Of a DNA stretch of 64,000 bases, positions 40,758 through 49,502 are shown piece by piece. The translations under genes were made by a program, and so were the position numbers. The DNA comes from Caballeronia turbans (GTDB taxonomy: Bacteria; Pseudomonadota; Gammaproteobacteria; Burkholderiales; Burkholderiaceae): assembly GCA_001544655.2 (NCBI GenBank), contig FCOD02000023.1:1-64000 (forward strand), read 5' to 3'. Within the stretch, counting starts at the first letter, position 1, and every line of letters begins with the position of its first letter. The notes below the pieces were generated by a model that saw only the letters and a program-made list of their open reading frames with translations, made no database searches and had not been told where the DNA came from.

Positions 40758-41582
40758 TCAGAGCTTCTCGGTCTCGCCGCTCTTCGGCTGCCACTTCATG
40801 AGCCGTCGCTCGACGAGCGCGACGAGGCCGTCGAGCACGAGCGCGAACGCGGTCAGCACGAGTATTCCGGCGAACACCGTGTTGATGTCGAACGTGCCTT
40901 CGGCCTGAAGGATCAGATAGCCGACGCCGCGCGCCGAGCCGAGATACTCACCCACGACCGAGCCGACGAAGGCGAGCCCCACCGACGTATGCAGGCTCGA
41001 AAACACCCAGCTAGTCGCACTCGGCAAATAGACATACCGCAACAGTTGCTTGCGATTCGCGCCGAGCATGCGCGCATTGGCGAGCACGACCGGGCTGACT
41101 TCCTTCACGCCCTGATAGACGTTGAAGAACACGATGAAAAACACGAGCGTCACGCCGAGCGCGACCTTCGACCAGATGCCCAGTCCGAACCACACCGCGA
41201 AGATCGGCGCGAGAATCACGCGCGGCATCGAGTTGGCGGCCTTGATGTAGGGATCGAGAAGCGCGCTCGTCGTGGGCGCGAGCGCGAGCCACAGACCCAC
41301 GCCCAGCCCGAATACGGTGCCGATCACGAACGCAAGCACCGTCTCGATCAGCGTCACCCACAAGTGGATGTAGATTTCGCCGCCCGTGAACCATTCCCAT
41401 ATGCGCACGAGCACCTTCTGCGGCTCGCCGAAGAAGAATGCGGCCTTGTTGGCGTCGTCGAAATATAAAGGCGGCAGGAGCGTCGGGCTCGTCAGCGCGT
41501 ACCACAGCACGAAGCACGCGAGCAGCAACAGCCATTGCCACACGATGAGATTTGCTCGATTCGGGCGCAGCTTGTTCCACAT
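40758..41582 (-). CDS. ABC importer permease, SsuC/TauC-type
   Basis: 274 residues with about six membrane segments. The cytoplasmic EAA loop reads ANARMLGANRKQLLRYVYLPS and contacts the ATPase. It belongs to the sulfonate/nitrate/taurine permease group (BPD_transp_1). It is the last gene of an operon, 12 bases behind the ATPase. The substrate cannot be derived from the permease. Confidence 0.9.
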   Translation of the reverse strand: MWNKLRPNRANLIVWQWLLLLACFVLWYALTSPTLLPPLYFDDANKAAFFFGEPQKVLVRIWEWFTGGEIYIHLWVTLIETVLAFVIGTVFGLGVGLWLALAPTTSALLDPYIKAANSMPRVILAPIFAVWFGLGIWSKVALGVTLVFFIVFFNVYQGVKEVSPVVLANARMLGANRKQLLRYVYLPSATSWVFSSLHTSVGLAFVGSVVGEYLGSARGVGYLILQAEGTFDINTVFAGILVLTAFALVLDGLVALVERRLMKWQPKSGETEKL

Positions 41583-41594
41583 GATCGTATTGTC

Positions 41595-42422
41595 TTATTC
41601 GGCGGCCGGCTTCAGCTGCTGCTGATAGCCCTTCAACACTTCCTCGCGCAGCACGCCCCAGATTTGCGCATGCAGTTCGACGAAGCGAGGATGCGAGCGG
41701 ATCTCGGCGACATCGCGCGGGCGCGGCAGGTCGATCGCGAATTCGCCGATCGGATGCGTGCCCGGCCCTGCCGCCAGCACGACGACGCGGTCGGACATCG
41801 AAATCGCCTCGTCGAGATCGTGCGTGATGAAGAGCACGGCCTTGCGCTTTGCGGCCCACAGGTCGAGCAGTTCGTTTTCCATCAACTGACGCGTTTGAAT
41901 GTCCAGTGCGGAGAACGGCTCGTCCATCAGGATGATGTCGGGATCGAGGATGAGCGTCTGCGCCATCGCGACGCGCTTTCTCATGCCGCCCGAAAGCTGG
42001 TGCGGATAGCGATCGCCGAAGCCGCCAAGACCCACACGCTTGAGCCACGCCTCGCCGCGCGCGTCGGCGTCGGCTTTCGTCACGCCCCGGAACACGAGGC
42101 CGGCTGTCACGTTGTCGAGCGCCGAGCGCCAGGGCATCAGGGCATCGGCCTGAAACATATAGCCCGCGCGCCGGTTGATGCCCGCAAGCGTCTCGCCGAA
42201 CACGCTCACCGTGCCCGACGAAGGCTCGAGCAGCCCCGCCGACACGTTGAGCAGCGTGGACTTGCCGCAGCCGGTCGGCCCGACGACGGACACGAACTCA
42301 CCCGGCGCGATCGCAAGACTCGTATTGCGGACGGCCGTATACCGATCCTTGCGATTCTCGCGCGACGAGAACGTGCAGGTGACATCCTCCAGCGCGAGCG
42401 CGTGTTTAGAAGTCGACGACAT
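41595..42422 (-). CDS. ABC importer ATP-binding protein, SsuB/TauB-type
   Basis: 275 residues. Walker A GPTGCGKSTLLN, signature LSGGMRKRVAMAQ, Walker B DIILMDEPFSALD and the His switch FITHDLDEA are all intact. It matches the SsuB/NrtD group. Three bases separate it from the binding-protein gene, showing tight coupling. Confidence 0.93.
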   Translation of the reverse strand: MSSTSKHALALEDVTCTFSSRENRKDRYTAVRNTSLAIAPGEFVSVVGPTGCGKSTLLNVSAGLLEPSSGTVSVFGETLAGINRRAGYMFQADALMPWRSALDNVTAGLVFRGVTKADADARGEAWLKRVGLGGFGDRYPHQLSGGMRKRVAMAQTLILDPDIILMDEPFSALDIQTRQLMENELLDLWAAKRKAVLFITHDLDEAISMSDRVVVLAAGPGTHPIGEFAIDLPRPRDVAEIRSHPRFVELHAQIWGVLREEVLKGYQQQLKPAAE

Positions 42423-42425
42423 CGG

Positions 42426-43463
42426 TCAGACCTTGACGGTGGCGAGCGCCTTCTTGACGAAGTCGTTGGTCCAGGTCTTCGACAAGTCGATCGGCCTGCC
42501 CTTCACCGTTTCGTCGAAGGCTTGCAGCGTCTTGAGCGATGTCGCGGGACCGTCCGCGGGCATCAGGCCGTCCGGGGACAGCGCCTCCTTCACGTGTTGC
42601 CACGCGTCGAGATAGAGCGCGCGATCGCCGAGCAGATAGCTTTCCGGCACGGTCGAAATCAGATCCTTGCCCGATGCCGTTTGCAGCCATTTCAGCGCGC
42701 GCACCATCGCGTTCGTGAGCGCCTGCGTCGTGTTCGGATTCTTTGTGATGAAACTCTGCGATGCATACAGGCATCCGGCCGGCATGTTGCCGCCGAACAC
42801 CTTCACGGTATCGGCGAGCGTGCGCGTGTCGGAGACGATGCGGATATCGCCCGCACGATCGAGCTTGGTCATCACCGGGTCGAGGTTGGCGATGGCATCG
42901 ATCTGCCCGGACTGCAGCGCGGCGATCGCGCCCGCCCCCGCGCCCACGCCGATGAACGACACATCGGTCGCCTTCAGCCCGGCCTGCGCGAGCACGAAGC
43001 TCGCCATGATCGACGTCGACGAGCCCGGCGCCGTCACGCCGATCTTCTTGCCCTTCAGATCCGCGACCGATTTGTAGTTCGGCATCGCCTTCTTCGACAC
43101 CGCAAGCACGATCTGTGGCGCGCGTCCCTGCAACACGAACTCACGGAAGTACTGATTCTTCGCCTGCAGCAAGAGCGTGTGCTCGAACGCGCCGGACACC
43201 ACGTCCGCGCTGCCGCCGACCGCCGCCTGCAGCGCCTTCGCACCGCCCGCGAAATCGGCGATTTCGACGTCGAGCCCTTCGTCCTTGAAGTAGTTGCGGC
43301 GCTCCGCGATCGTGAGCGGCAGATAGTAGAAGAGATTCTTGCCGCCGACCGCGACCGATACCTTGGCCTGCTCCGGCTTTGCCTGGGCAAACGCGAGCGG
43401 CATGGCCGACCACGCCCCACCCGCGAGCGCGGCGCCGCTCGCGATGAACGTTCTGCGTTTCAT
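42426..43463 (-). CDS. ABC importer periplasmic binding protein, SsuA/NMT1-like
   Basis: 345 residues. The signal peptide starts KRRTFIASGAALAGG, with a twin-arginine-like RRxF motif before the hydrophobic core, and ends at PLAFAQA. The mature part contains LTIAERRNYFKDEGLDVEI and ADLKGKKIGVTAPGSSTS, typical of the NMT1/THI5-like SsuA group. Ligands known in this group include sulfonates, nitrate, pyrimidines and aromatic acids; here the ligand is unknown. A 63-base gap separates it from the CoA-transferase. Confidence 0.88.
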   Translation of the reverse strand: MKRRTFIASGAALAGGAWSAMPLAFAQAKPEQAKVSVAVGGKNLFYYLPLTIAERRNYFKDEGLDVEIADFAGGAKALQAAVGGSADVVSGAFEHTLLLQAKNQYFREFVLQGRAPQIVLAVSKKAMPNYKSVADLKGKKIGVTAPGSSTSIMASFVLAQAGLKATDVSFIGVGAGAGAIAALQSGQIDAIANLDPVMTKLDRAGDIRIVSDTRTLADTVKVFGGNMPAGCLYASQSFITKNPNTTQALTNAMVRALKWLQTASGKDLISTVPESYLLGDRALYLDAWQHVKEALSPDGLMPADGPATSLKTLQAFDETVKGRPIDLSKTWTNDFVKKALATVKV

Positions 43464-43526
43464 CGTTTTTGTCTCCTGGTTTTATCGTTGTCAGCGCTGT
43501 TACGGCCGTTGTCTTCTGATCGAAGC

Positions 43527-44732
43527 TCAGATCACCTTGGCCGCCCGCAGCCGCGCAATATCGTCGGCATCATACCCGAGCGTTTGAAGTACTTCATCCG
43601 TGTGTTCACCGAGTTGAGGACCGAGCCAGCGCGTTTCACCCGGTGTCTCCGAGAGCTTCGGCGTCACGTTCGGCAGCGTGATGTCCTTGCCGTCCTGCCA
43701 CGGAAAGCGTTGCAGCATCTGGCGCGCGATGTATTGCGGATCGGTGAACATGTCGGCGACGCTGTAGATGCGCCCGGCCGGCACGTCGGCGGCGTTGAGC
43801 ACGGCGAGCGCCTCGTCGATGCTGCGCGTCGCGAGCCACGCGCCGATGGCGTCGTCGATTTCCTGCGTGCGCGGCACGCGGCCGTCGTTCGATGCGAGCG
43901 CGGGATCGTCCGCGAGGTCCGCGCGATCGATCGCGTTCATGAGGCGCTTGAAGATCGGATCGCTATTGCCACCAATCACGATGCTGCCGTCGCGGCACGG
44001 ATAGGTGTTCGACGGCACGATGCCGGGCAGCGACGCGCCGGTGCGCTCGCGCACCAGTCCGTACACGCCGTACTCGGGGACCACGCTCTCCATCATGTTG
44101 AAGACGGCTTCGTACAGCGCGACATCGACGACCTGCCCCTTGCCTCCGTTCACCTGCCGATGATGCAGCGCCATCAGCGCACCGATCACGCCATGGAGCG
44201 CTGCGATCGAATCGCCGATGGAAATGCCGATGCGCGGCGGCGGCAGCTCCGGATAGCCAGTGATATGCCGCAATCCGCCCATCGATTCGGCTATCGCGCC
44301 GAAGCCCGGCCGGTCGCGGTACGGCCCGGTCTGGCCATATCCGGAAAGTCGCACCATCACGAGACCCGGATTCTCGGCGGACAGCACGTCATAGCCGAGC
44401 CCGAGCTTTTCGAGCAAACCGGGCCGGAAGTTCTCGACGACGATATCGGCTTCCTTCGCGAGCCGCCGCACGATCTCCTTGCCTTCCTCGGCCTTGAGAT
44501 TGACCGTCACCGATTTCTTGTTGCGAGCCTGCACCGCCCACCAGAGCGAGGTCCCGCCCACTTCGGGATAGAGCTTGCGCCACTTGCGCAGCGGGTCGCC
44601 GCCGTTCGGGTCTTCAATCTTGATGACGTCGGCGCCGAATTCGCCCATGAAGCGCGCGGCGAACGGACCGGCGATGAGCGTACCCAGTTCCAGCACCTTG
44701 ACGCCCGCGAGTGGTCCCGTCGTTGCGCTCAT
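43527..44732 (-). CDS. CaiB/BaiF family (class III) CoA-transferase
   Basis: 401 residues from MSATTGPLAGVKVLELG; AAAAAAGGAGA stands upstream, fixing the start at 44732. The CoA-binding region has DVIKIEDPNGGDPLRKW; the catalytic Asp is expected at residue 174 in GISIGDSIAALHG. The family moves CoA between carboxylic acids (formyl, carnitine, succinyl donors). Its place before an ABC importer suggests it activates the imported acid. The donor and acceptor are not identifiable from sequence. Confidence 0.9.
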   Translation of the reverse strand: MSATTGPLAGVKVLELGTLIAGPFAARFMGEFGADVIKIEDPNGGDPLRKWRKLYPEVGGTSLWWAVQARNKKSVTVNLKAEEGKEIVRRLAKEADIVVENFRPGLLEKLGLGYDVLSAENPGLVMVRLSGYGQTGPYRDRPGFGAIAESMGGLRHITGYPELPPPRIGISIGDSIAALHGVIGALMALHHRQVNGGKGQVVDVALYEAVFNMMESVVPEYGVYGLVRERTGASLPGIVPSNTYPCRDGSIVIGGNSDPIFKRLMNAIDRADLADDPALASNDGRVPRTQEIDDAIGAWLATRSIDEALAVLNAADVPAGRIYSVADMFTDPQYIARQMLQRFPWQDGKDITLPNVTPKLSETPGETRWLGPQLGEHTDEVLQTLGYDADDIARLRAAKVI

Positions 44733-44761
44733 GGTTGCGTCTCCTTTTTTTGCTAGTTCTT

Positions 44762-44986
44762 TTACAGCGGAATGTCGAGCGGTTTGAAACGTGGCGTGCC
44801 GTCGGCGAGCGTCTCGTTGAACATCTGCGCCGGACGCACCCACAAGCCGCGTTCGTGCGGCCACAGATGTTCGTAGACGATCATGGCTTCCTCGGTCTCC
44901 GAGTGCCGCGCGACGCCGATCACGCGATAAAGACCGCCCTTGTAGTGACGGTGGGTCGCAAGCGCGAGAGCTTCGGTTTCTGTCAT
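44762..44986 (-). CDS. DUF1653 domain protein
   Basis: 74 residues forming one DUF1653 domain (HRHYKGGLYRVIGVARHSET, then MIVYEHLWPHERGLWVRP). It is a small beta-rich cytosolic protein of unknown function. It lies between recR and the CoA-transferase with gaps of 26 and 29 bases, so it is read in the same unit. Confidence 0.87.
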   Translation of the reverse strand: MTETEALALATHRHYKGGLYRVIGVARHSETEEAMIVYEHLWPHERGLWVRPAQMFNETLADGTPRFKPLDIPL

Positions 44987-45012
44987 CGGTAGTGTCCTGC
45001 TGATGGTCGTGT

Positions 45013-45609
45013 TCAGACCGAGCGGCGATCGAGCATCGCGCGCGCGATCGTCCCCGCATCGACATATTCGAGCTCGCCGCCGACGGGCACGCCGCGCGCG
45101 AGCCGCGTCACCTTCAGCCCTTTCGACTTGAGCGTCTGCGCGAGATAGTGCGCGGTCGCCTCGCCTTCGTTCGTGAAGTTGGTGGCGAGCACCACTTCCT
45201 GCACCACGCCGTCGAGCGCGCGATTGATCAGGCGCTCGAAATGGATTTCCTTCGGCCCGATGCCGTCGAGCGGACTGAGCCGCCCCATCAGCACGAAATA
45301 GAGCCCGCGATACGTGAGCGTCTGCTCGAGCATGATCTGATCAGCGGGCGTTTCGACGACGCACAGCAAGGCCGGGTCGCGTTCCTCGTCGCCGCAGACT
45401 TCGCAGATTTCAGCTTCGGTGAAGGTGTTGCACTTCTCACAGTGCCTGAGATGCTTGGTCGCGAACAGGAGCGAAGCGCCGAGCTTCTCGGCGCCCGCGC
45501 GGTCGTGCTGCATCAGGTGATACGCCATGCGCTGCGCCGACTTCGGTCCGACGCCGGGTAGCGCGCGCAGCGCCTCGACGAGCGCCGACAGGGCGGAAGG
45601 TTGTTTCAT
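45013..45609 (-). CDS. recR: Recombination protein RecR
   Basis: 198 residues. The HhH part is [19 protein letters not shown]; a C4 zinc finger [16 protein letters not shown] follows, then a Toprim domain ([16 protein letters not shown]). It loads RecA with RecF and RecO at gaps. The ATG has GAGGAC before it. It lies behind ybaB, as in E. coli. Confidence 0.97.
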   Translation of the reverse strand: MKQPSALSALVEALRALPGVGPKSAQRMAYHLMQHDRAGAEKLGASLLFATKHLRHCEKCNTFTEAEICEVCGDEERDPALLCVVETPADQIMLEQTLTYRGLYFVLMGRLSPLDGIGPKEIHFERLINRALDGVVQEVVLATNFTNEGEATAHYLAQTLKSKGLKVTRLARGVPVGGELEYVDAGTIARAMLDRRSV

Positions 45610-45621
45610 GTGTCCTCATGA

Positions 45622-45644
45622 CGCGCCGAATTCGCTTCGGCGCG
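45622..45644. repeat. 9-bp stem-loop between ybaB and recR
   Basis: Arms CGCGCCGAA/TTCGGCGCG enclose TTCGC in the 40-base gap. No U-tract follows. It may modulate recR expression relative to dnaX-ybaB. Confidence 0.5.
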
Positions 45645-45649
45645 CGCGG

Positions 45650-45976
45650 TTAGAACGGCAGCTTGAAACCCGGCGGCATCGGCATGCCGGCCGTCATGCC
45701 GCTCATTTTCTCCTGCGTGGTGGCCTCGGCCTTGCGCACGGCGTCGTTGAACGCGGCGGCGACGAGGTCTTCCAGCATGTCCTTGTCGTCGGCGAGCAGG
45801 CTCGGGTCGATCTGCACGCGACGCACGTCGTTCTTGCAGGTCATCGTCACTTTCACGAGACCGGCGCCGGACTGGCCCTCGACCTCGATCTGCGCGAGCT
45901 GGTCCTGCATCTTCTTCATGTTTTCCTGCATCTGCTGAGCCTGTTTCATCAGCCCGGCGAGTTGGTTCTTCATCAT
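45650..45976 (-). CDS. Nucleoid-associated protein, YbaB/EbfC family
   Basis: 108 residues. The N-terminal helix [21 protein letters not shown] and strand-rich core [20 protein letters not shown] are diagnostic of YbaB/EbfC. It binds DNA as a dimer. Two ATGs adjoin at the start. It sits between dnaX and recR. Confidence 0.95.
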   Translation of the reverse strand: MMKNQLAGLMKQAQQMQENMKKMQDQLAQIEVEGQSGAGLVKVTMTCKNDVRRVQIDPSLLADDKDMLEDLVAAAFNDAVRKAEATTQEKMSGMTAGMPMPPGFKLPF

Positions 45977-46079
45977 GGTTCGGCTCCTTACTGGAAAACG
46001 TGTGGCGAAAGCGCGCGCGATACGCGCTCGAAATTCAGTGCTTGCGCGCAGCGTCGAAAAAAACGCCGCGCGCTTCGAT

Positions 46080-48308
46080 TCATGACGGATTCGCGCCCGA
46101 TGCGGAGATCGGCTTGATCGAACCCTGCACGATGCTCGCGCCGAAATCGCGGATCAGCGATTGCACGAACGGGTCCTGCTTGATCTCCTGCTCGGCTTCC
46201 TGCTGGCGTCGCGCCCGGTCGGCGGCATCGAGCGCGGCGGCGGTGCGGCGCACGGGCGCGACATTGACGCTGACTTCGATTGCGCGGCCGAGCTTTTCGG
46301 CAAGGGCGGTCTTGAGCTTCGAGACGTGCGAGGCGTCGGTGTACATCTGCACGGCGACCGCAAGCGTGACGGAATTCGCGTCGCACGCGGTCAGTTCGCT
46401 GTTGAACGCGAGTTGATAGGCGACGCCTTTAAGCGGCAGGCTGACGGCGAGCGCGGCCCATTCGATCGACACGCCGAGTGCATCGAGCGGAACTGCGGGC
46501 GGCAGCGGCGTCGTATCGATGACGGGCGCAGGTTTCGCGGCCGGCTCGGCGCCGAAGCGCATGTCGTCCGGACCGCTGTCGAACGCGGGCACGAAGCCGT
46601 CGTCCGGCGGCATGAAGTATTCGTCTTCCGATCCCGCCGGCGGATAGTCGTCGGGCGGCATGTCCTCCCACGGCGGGACGACGCCGGGCTTGCCGGCCGC
46701 AGGTTTGGACTCAGGCGCGGCGGGCGCTGGCGGTGCGCGACGGGGCGCGGGCATCTGAACTTGCGCAGCGGGTTTCGCGACAGCTTTGGGCGCTGCCGGA
46801 GCCGCCGCTTGCCCAGCCGGCGCGCCGCGTGCACCCCGGTCGGAGGAAAGACGCATGCCGGCGCTGCGCAACACTTCGAGCGCCGCACTCGCACCGCCCG
46901 CCGCGCGCGACGCCGCGACATCGCGCTCGGATGCGGGCACGGTTGCAGGCGCGGCTTCCTCGACGGCCTGCCGTGCGGCGCTGGGCACCGGTGCAGGTTT
47001 CGCCGTGACCGGCTCAGTTGACTCGATAACCGGCGCAGGTTTCGCGCTTTCGACCGGCTGCGTCTCTTTCGCCTTTACGATGACGGTTTCGGCCGGAGGC
47101 GTCGGCGCCTTCGCTACGGGCGCGGGTGCGATCGCCCGCTCGGCCATCGCGCCCGCGAGCGCCGCGCTGCGCGCGGGCTTCGCGCCCGAGGGCGCGCTCA
47201 CGGCGACGCCGCCGCCCGATCCGCCCGCCGGCTCGAAGGCGAGCATGCGCAGCAGCGTCATCGTGAAGCCGGCGTATTCGTCGGGCGCGAGACCCAACTC
47301 GCCGCGTCCGACCGTTGCAATCTGATAGAAAAGCTGAATCTGCTCAGCGGAAAGAATCTCGGCGAAGCGGCGAATATCCGCGGCTTCCGGCCATTCATCC
47401 AGCACCGACGACGGCGCGAACTGCGCCCATGCGATGCGATGCAAGAGACTCGCGAGATCCTGCAGCGCGGTCGAGAAAGACAGGCTGCGCAGCGCCATTT
47501 CGTCGGCGATCGCGAGCACGCCGGCGCCATCGCCAGCGGCGAGCGCGTCGATGAGCCGGATCAGATAGCTTTGATCGAGCGCGCCGAGCATGCCGCGCAC
47601 GGCTTCCTCGGTGACCTGGTTGGCCGAATAGGCGATGGCCTGATCGGTGAGCGACAGCGCATCGCGCATGCTGCCGTCCGCCGCGCGCGACAGCAGACGC
47701 AGCGCCTGCGATTCGAACGCGATGCTCTCCTGCTGAAGAATGTTCTCCAGATGCGACACGATATGACCCGCCGGCATCTGCTTCAGATTGAACTGCAGGC
47801 AGCGCGAGAGCACGGTGACCGGAATCTTCTGCGGATCGGTCGTCGCGAGGATGAACTTCACATGCGGCGGCGGCTCCTCCAGCGTCTTCAACATCGCGTT
47901 GAAGGCGTGGTTCGTGAGCATGTGCACTTCGTCGATCATATAGACCTTGAAGCGCGCGTCGACGGGTGCGTACACCGCGCGTTCGAGCAGCGCGGCCATT
48001 TCGTCGACACCGCGATTGCTCGCCGCATCCATTTCGACGTAATCGACGAAGCGGCCTTCATCGATTTCCCGGCACGCGCGACACACGCCGCACGGCTTCG
48101 AAGTCACGCCGGTTTCACAGTTGAGCGCCTTCGCGAAGATGCGCGAGAGCGTCGTCTTGCCGACGCCGCGCGTGCCCGTGAAGAGATAGGCGTGATGCAG
48201 GCGGCCGCCGTCGAGCGCGTGCGTGAGCGCACGGACGACGTGCTCCTGGCCGACGAGCGACTCGAACGATTTCGGCCGCCATTTGCGTGCGAGAACTTGA
48301 TAGGTCAT
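46080..48308 (-). CDS. dnaX: DNA polymerase III subunits tau/gamma DnaX
   Basis: 742 residues from [20 protein letters not shown] (48308). The AAA+ domain has Walker [13 protein letters not shown], a C4 zinc module with [11 protein letters not shown], and the SRC-like [11 protein letters not shown]. Residues 380-620 are a Pro/Ala/Glu-rich linker; the last 120 residues are the tau C-terminal domain that binds the polymerase alpha subunit. No A-AAA-AAG slippery site is seen, so frameshift-made gamma is unlikely. The SRP RNA is just upstream. Confidence 0.95.
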   Translation of the reverse strand: MTYQVLARKWRPKSFESLVGQEHVVRALTHALDGGRLHHAYLFTGTRGVGKTTLSRIFAKALNCETGVTSKPCGVCRACREIDEGRFVDYVEMDAASNRGVDEMAALLERAVYAPVDARFKVYMIDEVHMLTNHAFNAMLKTLEEPPPHVKFILATTDPQKIPVTVLSRCLQFNLKQMPAGHIVSHLENILQQESIAFESQALRLLSRAADGSMRDALSLTDQAIAYSANQVTEEAVRGMLGALDQSYLIRLIDALAAGDGAGVLAIADEMALRSLSFSTALQDLASLLHRIAWAQFAPSSVLDEWPEAADIRRFAEILSAEQIQLFYQIATVGRGELGLAPDEYAGFTMTLLRMLAFEPAGGSGGGVAVSAPSGAKPARSAALAGAMAERAIAPAPVAKAPTPPAETVIVKAKETQPVESAKPAPVIESTEPVTAKPAPVPSAARQAVEEAAPATVPASERDVAASRAAGGASAALEVLRSAGMRLSSDRGARGAPAGQAAAPAAPKAVAKPAAQVQMPAPRRAPPAPAAPESKPAAGKPGVVPPWEDMPPDDYPPAGSEDEYFMPPDDGFVPAFDSGPDDMRFGAEPAAKPAPVIDTTPLPPAVPLDALGVSIEWAALAVSLPLKGVAYQLAFNSELTACDANSVTLAVAVQMYTDASHVSKLKTALAEKLGRAIEVSVNVAPVRRTAAALDAADRARRQQEAEQEIKQDPFVQSLIRDFGASIVQGSIKPISASGANPS

Positions 48309-48473
48309 GCGCGAAATTGTATCAGCAACGACCTTGCGCAAACGCCGCTCCAAAAGGCTGCCGAGGCGCGCGGAGGAAGGTGCGTACCCGCGAAAATACA
48401 ACTCGCGACGACGCGCGACACAAAGAACGAATCAGGGAAAACGAGAGAGGAACGACAGAAGAAAGCGGAAGGT

Positions 48474-48569
48474 GACGAGCCCGACCCTCGGCACTGGTGG
48501 AAAGCGGCTGTGGCTGCTTCGTTCCCGACCTGACCAGGTTGACCGCGCCACCATGCGAGGAGGCCCGTC
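48474..48569 (-). ncRNA. ffs: Signal recognition particle RNA (4.5S RNA)
   Basis: The minus strand carries CCTGGTCAGGTC followed shortly by GAACGAAGCAGCCA, the conserved SRP domain IV that binds Ffh. The 5' end (GACGGGCC) pairs with the 3' end (GGGCTCGTC) including G-U pairs, giving a hairpin of about 96 bases like other small bacterial SRP RNAs. It lies upstream of dnaX, where many betaproteobacteria have it. Ends are inferred from pairing. Confidence 0.93.
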
Positions 48570-48903
48570 ACGTCGAATCATAACACGGGGCCGGGCGCGC
48601 CCGGAAGCCACGCGTGAAATGCGCGGACCTTTATGACGCCCTCTTGCGCTTCGTGTCGTCGCCCTCAGATGCGGCCTATCGGCTCCCGGCAACGGATAGC
48701 AAAGTAGGCTAAGATGACATTTGAATAACCCGGATGTGGTGCATTTTGCCCTTCGACGGATCATTCGCCGCCGTTCGCGAGCCGTTCTGGCGCACGGCGT
48801 GCGGGCCGAATACTGCCCGTTGGCGACGAAAATTTTTTTCAGTTTTGGTGTATCGTGGCGAGCATTCAAACGCGGGCCTCGAAACAATAGAGGTATTCAG
48901 ACA
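48570..48903. other. Divergent gap between ffs and trxA
   Basis: 334 bases without a convincing gene. It holds the candidate ffs promoter and a 14-base palindrome at 48591-48604. Nearer trxA it is AT-rich (about 48830-48850); a clear trxA promoter could not be settled. A GAGG sits ten bases before trxA. Confidence 0.55.
48577..48582 (-). promoter_or_regulatory. Candidate ffs promoter (-10 TATGAT)
   Basis: The minus strand reads TATGAT. Its distance to 48569 (7 bases) matches exactly the transcript start expected for the SRP RNA. The -35 region is GC-rich and lies over the palindrome CCGGGCGCGCCCGG, so a recognisable TTGACA is missing. Confidence 0.55.
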
Positions 48904-49230
48904 ATGAGCGAATCAATCAAGCACATCAGCGACGCTTCTTTCGAACAGGATGTCGTCAAGTCGGATAAACCGGTCCTGCTCGACTTTTGGGCGGAATGGT
49001 GCGGTCCGTGCAAAATGATTGCCCCGATCCTCGATGAAGTCGCGAAGGATTATGGCGATCGCCTGCAAATCGCGAAGATCAACGTGGACGAGCATCAGTC
49101 GACGCCGGTGAAGTTCGGCGTTCGCGGCATCCCCACGCTGATCCTTTTCAAAAACGGCGCGGTCGCCGCGCAGAAAGTCGGCGCATTGTCCAAGTCGCAA
49201 TTGACCGCGTTCCTCGACAGCAACCTGTAA
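48904..49230 (+). CDS. trxA: Thioredoxin TrxA
   Basis: 108 residues. The active site is [31 protein letters not shown] holds the cis-Pro. It reduces cytosolic disulfides. It precedes rho, as in E. coli. Confidence 0.97.
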   Translation: MSESIKHISDASFEQDVVKSDKPVLLDFWAEWCGPCKMIAPILDEVAKDYGDRLQIAKINVDEHQSTPVKFGVRGIPTLILFKNGAVAAQKVGALSKSQLTAFLDSNL

Positions 49231-49322
49231 CGGCATCATCGGCGGGCGTCGGCATCCCAGACGCCTGCCTCTGGCATTCGTATCGCCGCATCGACACAAC
49301 CGAGCAGCGCGACCGGAATGCA

Positions 49323-49350
49323 GCCGATGTTGTCACGCGACAACATCGGC
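49323..49350. repeat. 12-bp perfect inverted repeat between trxA and rho
   Basis: Arms GCCGATGTTGTC/GACAACATCGGC enclose ACGC. No U-tract follows (CGACAAGCC). It may end the trxA transcript together with Rho, or be a regulatory site before the rho promoter. Confidence 0.6.
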
Positions 49351-49398
49351 CGACAAGCCCCGCCCAAAGCCCACCCGAGGCCTGCGTGGCGTATGCTA

Positions 49399-49407
49399 TG
49401 CTAGAAT
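49399..49407 (+). promoter_or_regulatory. Candidate extended -10 promoter of rho
   Basis: TGC-TAGAAT is an extended -10 element 96 bases before the rho ATG. No -35 hexamer is recognisable. The leader that follows is rich in C and T, and poor in G at 49451-49490. Confidence 0.5.
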
Positions 49408-49502
49408 CACAAGAGTTCAAGAAGTATTAAGTCTCGAGCGGTTCCGCTCACCTCTTCTCCCAAATCTTTCTGTCGCACCTCTCTCCCCGGCGGGAAATCC
49501 GT

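Noticed and set aside
41535-44756. 1073-codon plus-strand open frame across the importer genes
   Set aside because: Its translation is His/Arg/Ala-rich without any domain; the minus-strand genes have complete catalytic motifs. It is a GC-codon shadow.
46080-48308. Programmed frameshift in dnaX to make gamma
   Set aside because: No A-AAA-AAG type slippery heptamer was found in the coding strand.
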